Shown here: one piece after another, positions 14,723 through 22,500 of the stretch
Position numbering within the stretch: the first letter of the stretch is position 1
Layout: each line of letters begins with the position of its first letter
DNA from: Candidatus Microgenomates bacterium
GTDB taxonomy: Bacteria > Patescibacteriota > Microgenomatia > Levybacterales > JACOYD01
Direction: 5' to 3'
Length of the DNA: 32,768 nucleotides
NCBI GenBank assembly: GCA_016182055.1
Contig: JACOYD010000003.1
Location: 1 to 32,768, forward strand
The notes under the pieces: generated by a model
The model's input: the letters and a program-made list of their open reading frames with translations, nothing else
Database searches by the model: none
What the model was told of the DNA's origin: nothing
Program-made: the position numbers and the translations under genes

Positions 14723-15790
14723 ATGACTTCCCAGGATATAGAATTTTCCAACGATATTCAAAAGCTGCAAGTAAAAATCCAAGCAGTTTCCCTGCCGCCA
14801 GATCTTCTTGAACGAATGCAGTCGATGATTGACAGGCTCACCCGCATGGCAGCCCATGGCGGCTACTCCAGCGAATACGAGGCGATAAATCGCTATATAG
14901 ACTGGATTGTTAATTTGCCGTGGCAGGGGAGAAGCCAGGACAATTTGGATTTAGTCAATGCCAAAGCGGTGTTGGACAAAAACCATTATGGATTGTCGCA
15001 GATTAAAGACAGAATTTTGGAGTATCTGGCCGTCTTGTCATTACAGTCCAAAACAAGGTCGGACCTTGAAAAAGGGCTTATTAGGGCGCCAATTTTGTGT
15101 CTAGTAGGTTTAGTGGGAACAGGAAAAACCACCCTTGGTTTCTCTATTGCCCAGGCTTTAGGCAGAAAATTTGAGCGGATTCCCTTTGGTGGAATGGGAG
15201 ATAGTTTAACTCTGCGGGGACAGGCCCGGGCTTTTGCCGATGCCGAGCCGGGAGCGGTGATTAAAGCCTTGCGGAGGGCCCAAACCAAAAATCCGGTCAT
15301 TTTGCTTGATGAAATAGACAGGGTGGCCGAAGGTGCGCGATCTGATATTATGGGAGTTTTAATTGAACTTTTGGATCCTGAACAAAACGTCAATTTTATT
15401 GATCACTTCGTTGATTACCCATTTGATCTGTCCGAAGTCCTCTTTGTGGCCACTGCCAATAATACTACCAATATCTCTACCGCTGTTTTGGACAGACTGG
15501 AGCCTTTGCAAATGCCATCATATTCCGATGAAGAGAAAACCACCATTGCCAAGTCTTATGTTTTTCCCAAAGCAGTGGCCGAGGCCGGCCTTGCTCAAGG
15601 GCAGTTAACTATTGCCGATTCGGTCTGGCCGCAAATTGTCCGTCCGCTTGGTTTTGATTCCGGCATCCGAACTTTGGAGCGGACCATCCAGGGAATTTGC
15701 CGCAAGGTGGCGCGGATGATTGTGGAAGGAAAAGGTCAAACCTTTACTATTACACCGGAAAATGTTAAAGAATTCCTGCCAACCTGGTAA
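14723..15790 (+). CDS. Lon-derived AAA+ ATPase lacking both LON N-domain and protease domain
   Basis: The 355-aa product matches the central part of Lon. It has a short coiled coil and the YSSEYEAINRYIDWIVNLPW segment that precedes the Lon ATPase. Then come Walker A GLVGTGKTT (about 131-139), Walker B ILLDEID, the sensor-1/arginine-finger region ATANNTTNISTAVLDRLE, and sensor-2 FDSGIRTLERTI. It ends at ENVKEFLPTW, where Lon would continue into the Ser-Lys protease. No protease sequence follows before RNase J. The open frame extends upstream to 14426 but would overlap the aldolase; ATG 14723 follows a promoter. It may act as an unfoldase or a partner of another protease (inference). Confidence 0.85.
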   Translation: MTSQDIEFSNDIQKLQVKIQAVSLPPDLLERMQSMIDRLTRMAAHGGYSSEYEAINRYIDWIVNLPWQGRSQDNLDLVNAKAVLDKNHYGLSQIKDRILEYLAVLSLQSKTRSDLEKGLIRAPILCLVGLVGTGKTTLGFSIAQALGRKFERIPFGGMGDSLTLRGQARAFADAEPGAVIKALRRAQTKNPVILLDEIDRVAEGARSDIMGVLIELLDPEQNVNFIDHFVDYPFDLSEVLFVATANNTTNISTAVLDRLEPLQMPSYSDEEKTTIAKSYVFPKAVAEAGLAQGQLTIADSVWPQIVRPLGFDSGIRTLERTIQGICRKVARMIVEGKGQTFTITPENVKEFLPTW

Positions 15791-15813
15791 CATAATTTTT
15801 ATTATAACTATTA

Positions 15814-15824
15814 TATAATATACT
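15814..15824 (+). promoter_or_regulatory. RNase J promoter
   Basis: Overlapping -10 candidates TATAAT (15814-15819) and TATACT (15819-15824) lie 10 and 5 nt before ATG 15830. Either gives a leader of at most about 4 nt. Confidence 0.5.
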
Positions 15825-15829
15825 CAAAT

Positions 15830-17482
15830 ATGACTAATTCACTGCGTTTTATTCCCTTAGGCGGAGTGGGAGATGTAACCAAGAACATGTACGTCTATGA
15901 ATACGGCAATGATATTCTGATTATTGACTGCGGTATTGGTTTTCCCCACGAGGAGATGTTTGGGGTAGATCTGCTCATTCCCGATATTTCTTATCTTCTG
16001 GATAAAAAAGATAAAATTCGCGGCATGGTTTTGACTCACGGACACGAAGACCATATAGGTGCTCTTCCTTATATTTTGCCCTCACTTCCTAAAATTCCCA
16101 TCTTTGCCACTAGGCTTACAGCCGGTTTGGCCAATGCCAAGCTGTCCGAGTTTGGACTGGGTACGCCGGTAGCCTCTACTTCATACGGAGGAGACATTCC
16201 ACTGGGACAGTTTAATGTTTCTTTTATCCATGTTTCTCACTCTGTTCCCGATGCGGCCAATATCGCAGTTAAAACTCCGATAGGCAATTTTTTTCATGCC
16301 AGCGATTTTAAGTTTGATTTAACTCCGGTTGACGGCCAGCCCACAGATGTTTTATCCATTGCCGAAATTGGACAAAAGGGGACGATTGGTCTTTTTTCCG
16401 ATTGTCTGCGCAGTGAAACGCAAGGAGTAACTCCTTCGGAGCGAAATATCGAGGAAAGTCTGGCGCAGGAAATTCAGCAGTGCCAGGGTAAATTTATCGT
16501 TACCACTTATTCGTCCAATATCTCGCGTCTTCAGCAGGCAGTTAATGTAGCTTCCCGTTTTAACAGAAAAGTCTGTTTTGTCGGCCGCTCCATGGTGGCG
16601 GCCAAAGAAGTGGCAGTGAAACTGGGATTTTTGACAATTCCCAGGGGACTGGAAGTTAAGCTGGAACAATTAAAACATTATCAAGATAAACAGCTATTAT
16701 GCATCGTGGCCGGCAGTCAGGGACAGGAAAATTCGGCCATGACCAGAATTGCCGCCGGCGATGACAAATTTATCAAAATTACAGACGCAGATGCTATTGT
16801 ATTTTCGGCCGATCCTATTCCCGGCAATGAAAACGCCGTCAATAGCTTAATTGACGCTCTTTCCAAAAAAGGAGCGGAAGTTTTTTATTCGGAAATCAAT
16901 GATTCCTTTCATGTGTCGGGACACGGGGCGGCTGCCGATCTGATGCTGATGATTCAACTGACCAATCCCAAGTTTCTTTTGCCTATCGGCGGCACTTATA
17001 AGCAGATGGTGCAGTATCGCAAACTGGCCACCAGTATGGGATATAAGAAAAACCAGGTTTTTTTGGCAGACGATGGTGATATTTTGGAATTCACTGCTAA
17101 CTCGGCCCGGGTGACAGGCAAAGTGCCGCTGCGCCAGGTTTATGTTGATGACATTGAGGGAGTAGAAATTCATTCGTCAATACTGCGAGACCGGCAGAAA
17201 CTGGCGGAAGATGGAATCATCATAGCCATTGTACAGGTGGATAGAGAAGGCCGGCTTTATAACGATATTGATTTAGTTTCCAGAGGTTTTTTGGATTTTT
17301 CCCAAAACAAAGACGTTTTGCAAAGCATCAAGCAGGAGATACGGCGGACACTTTCCCAACATCAGGGTAAAGTAAAAGAGTGGCATTTACAGAGAAAACT
17401 TATCGAAACGGCTCTGGAGAAGTTTATCCTCAAAAATCTCCGCCGCCGGCCGCTGGTATTATCGATTGTTATTGAGGTATAA
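15830..17482 (+). CDS. rnj: Ribonuclease J
   Basis: This metallo-beta-lactamase/beta-CASP ribonuclease, with endo- and 5' exonuclease activity, is central to mRNA decay and rRNA maturation in bacteria lacking RNase E. The 550-aa product starts RFIPLGGVGDVTKNMYVYE and has the zinc-binding HxHxDH as H70-G-H72-E-D74-H75. Further metal ligands are in SHSVPDAANIAV and FHASDFKFD. The beta-CASP part contains SGHGAAADLMLMIQLTNPKFLLPIGGTY. The C-terminal domain is complete (LRRRPLVLSIVIEV). Its last 14 nt overlap the 3' end of the convergent DUF5615 gene. Confidence 0.94.
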   Translation: MTNSLRFIPLGGVGDVTKNMYVYEYGNDILIIDCGIGFPHEEMFGVDLLIPDISYLLDKKDKIRGMVLTHGHEDHIGALPYILPSLPKIPIFATRLTAGLANAKLSEFGLGTPVASTSYGGDIPLGQFNVSFIHVSHSVPDAANIAVKTPIGNFFHASDFKFDLTPVDGQPTDVLSIAEIGQKGTIGLFSDCLRSETQGVTPSERNIEESLAQEIQQCQGKFIVTTYSSNISRLQQAVNVASRFNRKVCFVGRSMVAAKEVAVKLGFLTIPRGLEVKLEQLKHYQDKQLLCIVAGSQGQENSAMTRIAAGDDKFIKITDADAIVFSADPIPGNENAVNSLIDALSKKGAEVFYSEINDSFHVSGHGAAADLMLMIQLTNPKFLLPIGGTYKQMVQYRKLATSMGYKKNQVFLADDGDILEFTANSARVTGKVPLRQVYVDDIEGVEIHSSILRDRQKLAEDGIIIAIVQVDREGRLYNDIDLVSRGFLDFSQNKDVLQSIKQEIRRTLSQHQGKVKEWHLQRKLIETALEKFILKNLRRRPLVLSIVIEV

Positions 17483-17843
17483 ACTCATTGCTTTTTATAC
17501 GAACGTTGCCCGGGCTGACAATAATCAGGTTGCTTTTATAATCTTCTTTGCGTAAATCTTTTAATAATCTTTTGACTTCTTGATTGATAGTAGCGGTTGA
17601 AAGCTCATTTGGAAAACGCAGAATGATAATTCCCTTATGTTTAGGAAAATCCAGGATATTTGCGAAATCTAGGTCTCCGGAAACTATGATTGCTTCTTTC
17701 TGTTGAGCCCAAGCAAAAATTTGCTGATCTTTTTGTCCTCGCAAACCTTCATCTCGCACATCAAAAACAGTAAAACCTAAGTCCTTAAAAACTGAAGCTA
17801 TGGATTTATGAAGGTCTTCATCAATTAAAACTCGAAGATTCAC
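17469..17843 (-). CDS. DUF5615 PIN-like toxin
   Basis: This 124-aa protein of the DUF5615 (Mut7-C/PIN-like) family is a putative ribonuclease toxin. The N-terminal LRVLIDEDLHKSIASVFKDLGF supplies the acidic cluster (D8, E9, D10). DVRDEGLRGQKDQQIFAWAQ and AIIVSGDLDFANI are typical of the family. The GTG start at 17843 is directly adjacent to the TAA of the DUF433 gene. Its 3' end overlaps RNase J by 14 nt on the opposite strand. The DUF433-DUF5615 gene pair is a recognised candidate toxin-antitoxin arrangement; activity here is inferred. Confidence 0.85.
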   Translation of the reverse strand: MNLRVLIDEDLHKSIASVFKDLGFTVFDVRDEGLRGQKDQQIFAWAQQKEAIIVSGDLDFANILDFPKHKGIIILRFPNELSTATINQEVKRLLKDLRKEDYKSNLIIVSPGNVRIKSNEFIPQ

Positions 17844-18089
17844 TTAAATACCAACAAATACTTTTTCCTGCTCTACTAAACGAGTAGCGTATTTGATGGC
17901 ATTGAGGACATCTTTTTTGGTAACTTGGTACTCTGTTACTACTTCTTCAATCAGCATACCTCCGGCAAGTTTTCCTAAAATTACCTCCACCGGTACTCTG
18001 GTACCTTTAATGACAGGCTTGCCAAATCTAACCTGCTGGTCAACAGTTACTCCTTGGGCAAGTTCATATTTTTTCTTCACCCTTTTCAT
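17844..18089 (-). CDS. DUF433 antitoxin
   Basis: This 81-aa DUF433 protein is the usual antitoxin partner of DUF5615. The core GKPVIKGTRVPVEVILGKLAGGMLIEEVV (residues about 23-51) and YQVTKKDVLNAIKYA is clear; it is a small winged-helix-like DNA-binding fold. The first 12 residues are basic. It is the first gene of the leftward two-gene operon and abuts the toxin gene. Its promoter would start transcription 2 nt before the ATG. Confidence 0.87.
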   Translation of the reverse strand: MKRVKKKYELAQGVTVDQQVRFGKPVIKGTRVPVEVILGKLAGGMLIEEVVTEYQVTKKDVLNAIKYATRLVEQEKVFVGI

Positions 18090-18097
18090 ACAAAATT

Positions 18098-18106
18098 ATT
18101 ATACCA
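18098..18106 (-). promoter_or_regulatory. DUF433/DUF5615 promoter (extended -10)
   Basis: On the minus strand TGGTATAAT, with TATAAT at plus 18098-18103, 8 nt before the DUF433 start codon. The 103-bp gap to the AAA+ gene (18090-18192) shows nothing else convincing. Confidence 0.55.
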
Positions 18107-18192
18107 CGGAAATAAATAGTTTACAAAATAAATGTTTATGGATAATTCTTGTCTCTACCTTAGGGGTGGAAAAATAAGATGACAAGGTGGTA

Positions 18193-19260
18193 TTAGTGAC
18201 TATGGTGGTTGCCATTTTGTAATAGAGTGACTGTTCCTAGTAAATCCTCAGCAGTAATCGGTCGCCATTCTCCTCCTTGAGCCTCTGCTTCAGTTTTTAT
18301 TAAGATTGTTTTATTAATTATGAATTCTAAATCAGCGCCGCTGGCCCCATCTGTTGCTTGAACAATCTTGTCAAGATCCATATTTTCTTCGAAGAGCTCT
18401 GTTGGGAAACCTGATCTTTGAAGAGCTTTATTGATATGAACCTGTAGAATTGCTTTTCTACCAGTTTGATCTGGGAGACCGACTTCGATTAAACGGTCGA
18501 ACCTCCCGGGTCTTAAAAGGGCGTCATCAACAATTTCTAAACGGTTGGTAGCAGCAATAAAAGTAACATTAGGGTGAGCTCGAATTCCATCCATATTTTG
18601 AAGCATCACGGAAACGATGCTGGCAGAAGCATCCCAAGAGGCTGTACGTTCACGACCAAGTGCATCAATTTCATCAAAAAAAATAATTACTTGATTACCT
18701 CCCTGGGCACTTGTAGCAGCTTTTGTAAAAACATCGGCCATATTTTTTTCTGATTGACCATACCATTTAGTTCTTATATCAGAGCAAGTGACATCAATAA
18801 AAACTGCTCCAGTTTCTTGGGCAATGGCACGAGCCAAAATGGTTTTGCCGTTGCCCGGAGGACCAAAAAAAAGAATACCTTTAGGTCTTTTTGCCCCACG
18901 TTTCATAAGAGCTTCGGGGTTTTTAATGGAAAGTACTAGGCTTTTAGCCTCTGCTACAGCCCTATCTTGGCCGGCAATCTCGTCAAAGGTGGGGAATTGA
19001 GGTTTGTCCTTCGGTTCGGCAGGTTTAACGGTCGCTCCCTCCTGGATTAGTAGATTCAAAACCCACACGCCTCCCCCAAGTGCCAAAAACCAGTTTCTGT
19101 GGTTTTCTAGCTCTTGAACAGCTTTAGCACCAGTTCCCTGAATAGTACCGAGATAATCTGCATCCTGCCAGTTATCTACCCCAAGGGTCATAGAAGCAAT
19201 AGAACCGGCCAAAAGGACATTTTTAAAAGCTCTGGTGCCACTGATTTTTTCCTTACCCAT
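18193..19260 (-). CDS. Membrane-anchored FtsH/Cdc48-like AAA+ ATPase without peptidase domain
   Basis: The 355-aa protein has two hydrophobic segments (about residues 11-28 and 56-72) and a classical AAA domain: FDEIAGQDRAVAEAK (about 92-106), Walker A GPPGNGKT (133-140), Walker B IIFFDEID (192-199) and the second region of homology ATNRLEIVDDALLRPGRFDR (237-256). The C-terminal SGADLEFI helix of the FtsH lid is also visible. The HEXXH zinc peptidase of FtsH is absent; the protein ends after the lid with a His-rich tail (NGNHHSH). It probably remodels or extracts proteins at the membrane (inference). It is divergent from the 50-aa and 1581-aa genes, sharing an 87-bp intergenic region. Confidence 0.85.
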   Translation of the reverse strand: MGKEKISGTRAFKNVLLAGSIASMTLGVDNWQDADYLGTIQGTGAKAVQELENHRNWFLALGGGVWVLNLLIQEGATVKPAEPKDKPQFPTFDEIAGQDRAVAEAKSLVLSIKNPEALMKRGAKRPKGILFFGPPGNGKTILARAIAQETGAVFIDVTCSDIRTKWYGQSEKNMADVFTKAATSAQGGNQVIIFFDEIDALGRERTASWDASASIVSVMLQNMDGIRAHPNVTFIAATNRLEIVDDALLRPGRFDRLIEVGLPDQTGRKAILQVHINKALQRSGFPTELFEENMDLDKIVQATDGASGADLEFIINKTILIKTEAEAQGGEWRPITAEDLLGTVTLLQNGNHHSH

Positions 19261-19267
19261 AAATCAC

Positions 19268-19297
19268 ATTTTACTATAATGACTTATAGTTTGTCAA
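19268..19297 (-). promoter_or_regulatory. AAA+ ATPase promoter
   Basis: On the minus strand TTGACA (plus 19292-19297), 18 bp, then TAAAAT (plus 19268-19273), 7 nt before the ATG. The transcript would be practically leaderless. Confidence 0.55.
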
Positions 19298-19312
19298 GTT
19301 AAAAATCTTCTG

Positions 19313-19341
19313 TTGCAATCTTATAGCAATGTTACTATCAT
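19313..19341 (+). promoter_or_regulatory. Promoter of the 50-aa/1581-aa operon
   Basis: TTGCAA (19313-19318), a 17-bp spacer, TATCAT (19336-19341), 6 nt before ATG 19348. The hexamers are imperfect but the spacing is ideal and matches the window's leaderless pattern. Confidence 0.4.
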
Positions 19342-19347
19342 AAATAT

Positions 19348-19500
19348 ATGAAGCATAATTTGCCGAAAGAGCAGATACTCAAAAACTATGAGCAAAAAGG
19401 GTATGAAATTGTGCGAAGAATGGTGGAAATTGTGGCCCGCGCCCAAAGAAAAGTTGATAATAAAGCATATAACAAAGCGTTAGAAAAAATGGAAAGATAG
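19348..19500 (+). CDS. Small charged helical protein, unknown function
   Basis: This 50-aa ORF begins MKHNLPKEQILKNYEQKGYE and ends ALEKMER. It is predicted to be almost entirely helical and rich in Lys, Glu and Arg, with a hydrophobic repeat (IVRRMVEIVARAQ) that could form a coiled coil. No known family was recognised. Support for its being real comes from a promoter-like element at the expected distance and from the 5-nt gap to the giant gene downstream, which suggests co-transcription. It may be a partner of the giant protein (inference). Confidence 0.6.
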   Translation: MKHNLPKEQILKNYEQKGYEIVRRMVEIVARAQRKVDNKAYNKALEKMER

Positions 19501-19505
19501 CCAAC

Positions 19506-22500
19506 ATGCCTGCCGCAGTTAGTCCAGAAGTAAGACCACCAGAAGCAAGACCTCCTGCCGAGAAGCCCTCTTTCGAGAGTCGCTTTCAACAGATAGGCGG
19601 ACAATTTAGAACAATCCAAACCAGATTTCTGGCTACCGTGGCCGGACTTGCCCGAGATAACCCAACCGTTAATCTTACGGGAGAAGAGGAAGATCTTCGA
19701 AGTCAAGCAAACGCTTTGGAGCGTTTAGGCGAAGATACAGAAAAAAGGTTAGGGATTGATGTACGAGGAGTAGTTGGGGCAGCAGGAGCAAAAGTGCGCG
19801 GGGGAATTGATACGCTGGCCAGCCGGGCCGGAACAAAATTAGAAGTAATGCGAAGAGAGGATCTTTTCCGCCACTTTCAAGAAGAAGGCCTGGAAGATCC
19901 CCAAAAAGCTCTGGCGGTAGTTGATTATCTAGAACATAATTTGCTTCACACAAGGGATTGGGTAAAAGTACGCGGCAAAGATGAAATACAAATTGAGCAA
20001 CCTTATCGCTACAGTAAAGAAGATGTTGAAAGCATTAGACAAATAACCTCTGGCGTAGAAGACCCAATAAAACTACTAAATCAGATTTCTCAAGTAATCC
20101 AGCTTCCGCAGTCATATCGTTTACATACATTTAGCCGCTATGTAGAACTCGTTAAAGACAATCCTCGGCTCCCGGATTTAATTGCCAGGCTTTCGCAAAT
20201 AGGTTCTCTGGGAAAGATAAGTATTTATAATGTTAACTTTTCCGATGATGAGCAAACAAAAGCAACGTACAGAGACTATTATTCAAATAAGACACTACCA
20301 GAACCTATACAACAATTCCTCAAAATACCCCAAGAAGAATATGAGAAGCTTTTTAGTCAGGATAATATAAATTGGGTAAAACAATTAAACGAAAGGTTAG
20401 TAAATTTTTGTAAAAGACGAGAAGCAGATACAAAGAGCGTAGTACGAACACCCGCATTACAAGATTTACTTACAATAGCAGGTGATGCTACTTTTCAAAA
20501 AATGTATGAGGAATCGATTAGAGATAGGTTTGGAGAGTATTCTATTACGGAAAGAAATGTAGGCGAAAGTGCGGATTTTTTTCTCGGGCTGGTGAGGGAA
20601 GCGCCAGAGCTAATTGAGCTTTATAAGAATGGTTTTAATGTGGGAAATATAATTAAATATAATTATAGTTTTGAACAGGGTTTAAGTACCGCTATTGCCC
20701 GCCGGGGAGAATTCCAGCAGATACTGGCTGATGGGGAACTTTGTAAAAGGGCACAGATTATGGAGCGATATGGACGGCGAGTACCCGTTGTCTCTTCGCT
20801 TGAAAACGCCCCCACGTATTTACAGGTTGAGCCAGAACAGTTAGAAAAGTCTTTAGTTATTTTAAATAATCTGCAAAAAACCGCCGCCGATATAGAAGGG
20901 GATGTACATAATGAATTACAGAGTATTTGCAGGTTGATTAAAAATGGAGCATTGGATAAAGTAGGAGTTGAAGAAGTAAAAACCGCCTTCGAGGTTCTGA
21001 ATGAACATGGCGTTTCCTATACCGCGCTTCCCGTGCATCTAGGAATTCTTATAGGAGATTGTCAAGATGGTCATGATTTGCAAAATAGAATGGAGTGGAT
21101 AGTACGGCCAGATTTTCAGGAATCTTTGGCAAAATTCTTTACAAGCTATGCATTAAATAATCCTGATATCAGGATAGAGGCTCTTAAATCGCCTGAATTA
21201 TTCTCCTGGCTTTATGAAAATAGAGAGCGCATGCACCAGCGGATTGAGTTGTGGCAGGAGAAGAACAAATATTTTGATAGTGGCCTTAAGAATTTATCAG
21301 CACTTAAACAACTTGCAGATCTTAGTGATGCCCAATTTGAACAGCTCACTTCGCTTCTAGCAGATAGAGTAGTAATATCTGATTCTTCTATCTTAAGAGG
21401 AATAAGACTGTTGTCTTTTTCTCAACAGGAAAGAGAAGAGTTATTTGCTAGTTGTGAAAGACACTATATGCCTATTATTTCCGATGGATCGACTATGCCT
21501 CTTAATAATGAGGCCGCAGAAATTCTTCTTTCTGCTTCTGTTCAAAGACGCGAAGAGCTTTTTGCTATCGCAGATAAGCTCCCAAAACCTGCTTACGCAA
21601 ATTATGGACTTCCTTCCGAAAAGGTTTTATTCTGGAACTACTTGCTTGATAATCCACAAGCTCTTGATAGATTGACTGTCTTTGCAGGATTAAACGAAGC
21701 TGCGGAAATAACTAGACATGGTCTGATGACGGGATTATTCATGAGGCTAATAGACAAGAATAGGGAAAACCCGGAGTTTATTTTGAATGATTATATAACT
21801 GAACAAGGACTGCCGACACTTCGATTTATAACAGATCTTATTGAACAGAGAGAGGCATATCATTATGATGAAAATTATCGTAACGGAGTTCTAGGATTAA
21901 ACGATGTTTTGACGGTACTTTTGAGTGACGATTTTCTGGCATCGCTGTCCCCGCAGGAAAAACCTTTTTGGCAGGCTTTTAAGATTGTTCCGCTCACAGG
22001 GCGGGCTATTCTTGTTCAGCAAAAAGAGAGATTTAACGAGTTCTTTGCTGATGGAAAACCAACAGTGGTTTTTCTTAACGAGTTTGTTTTGAAAGAACAA
22101 ACCCCAGAGAAAGTAGATAGATTATTAAGTATTGTTGATTTTGAATCGTTTTCACAAGATGAAAGAATATTTTGGCAGGTTTTTAGAATCACTCCTTATC
22201 CAGCCCGACCTATTCTTACTGAACAAAGAGAAAGATTAAATGAATTTTTTATTAACGGAAAACCAACAGCGTCTTTTCTTGAGGAAGTTGTCGGAAAACA
22301 ACAGCTCCAAGCGTTAGACACATTACTAGAAATAGCGGATTTAGAATCATATCCGCAAGATGAAAAAGCATTTTGGCAATCTTACAGAAGTTTTCCCAGA
22401 GCAATTAAAAAATTTGTTTTGGAACAAAAAGACAGGTTTTCTGAACTTGTAGTTGATGGTAAAGAAACACCTGCTTTTTATTCAGAACTTGCTGTAAATA

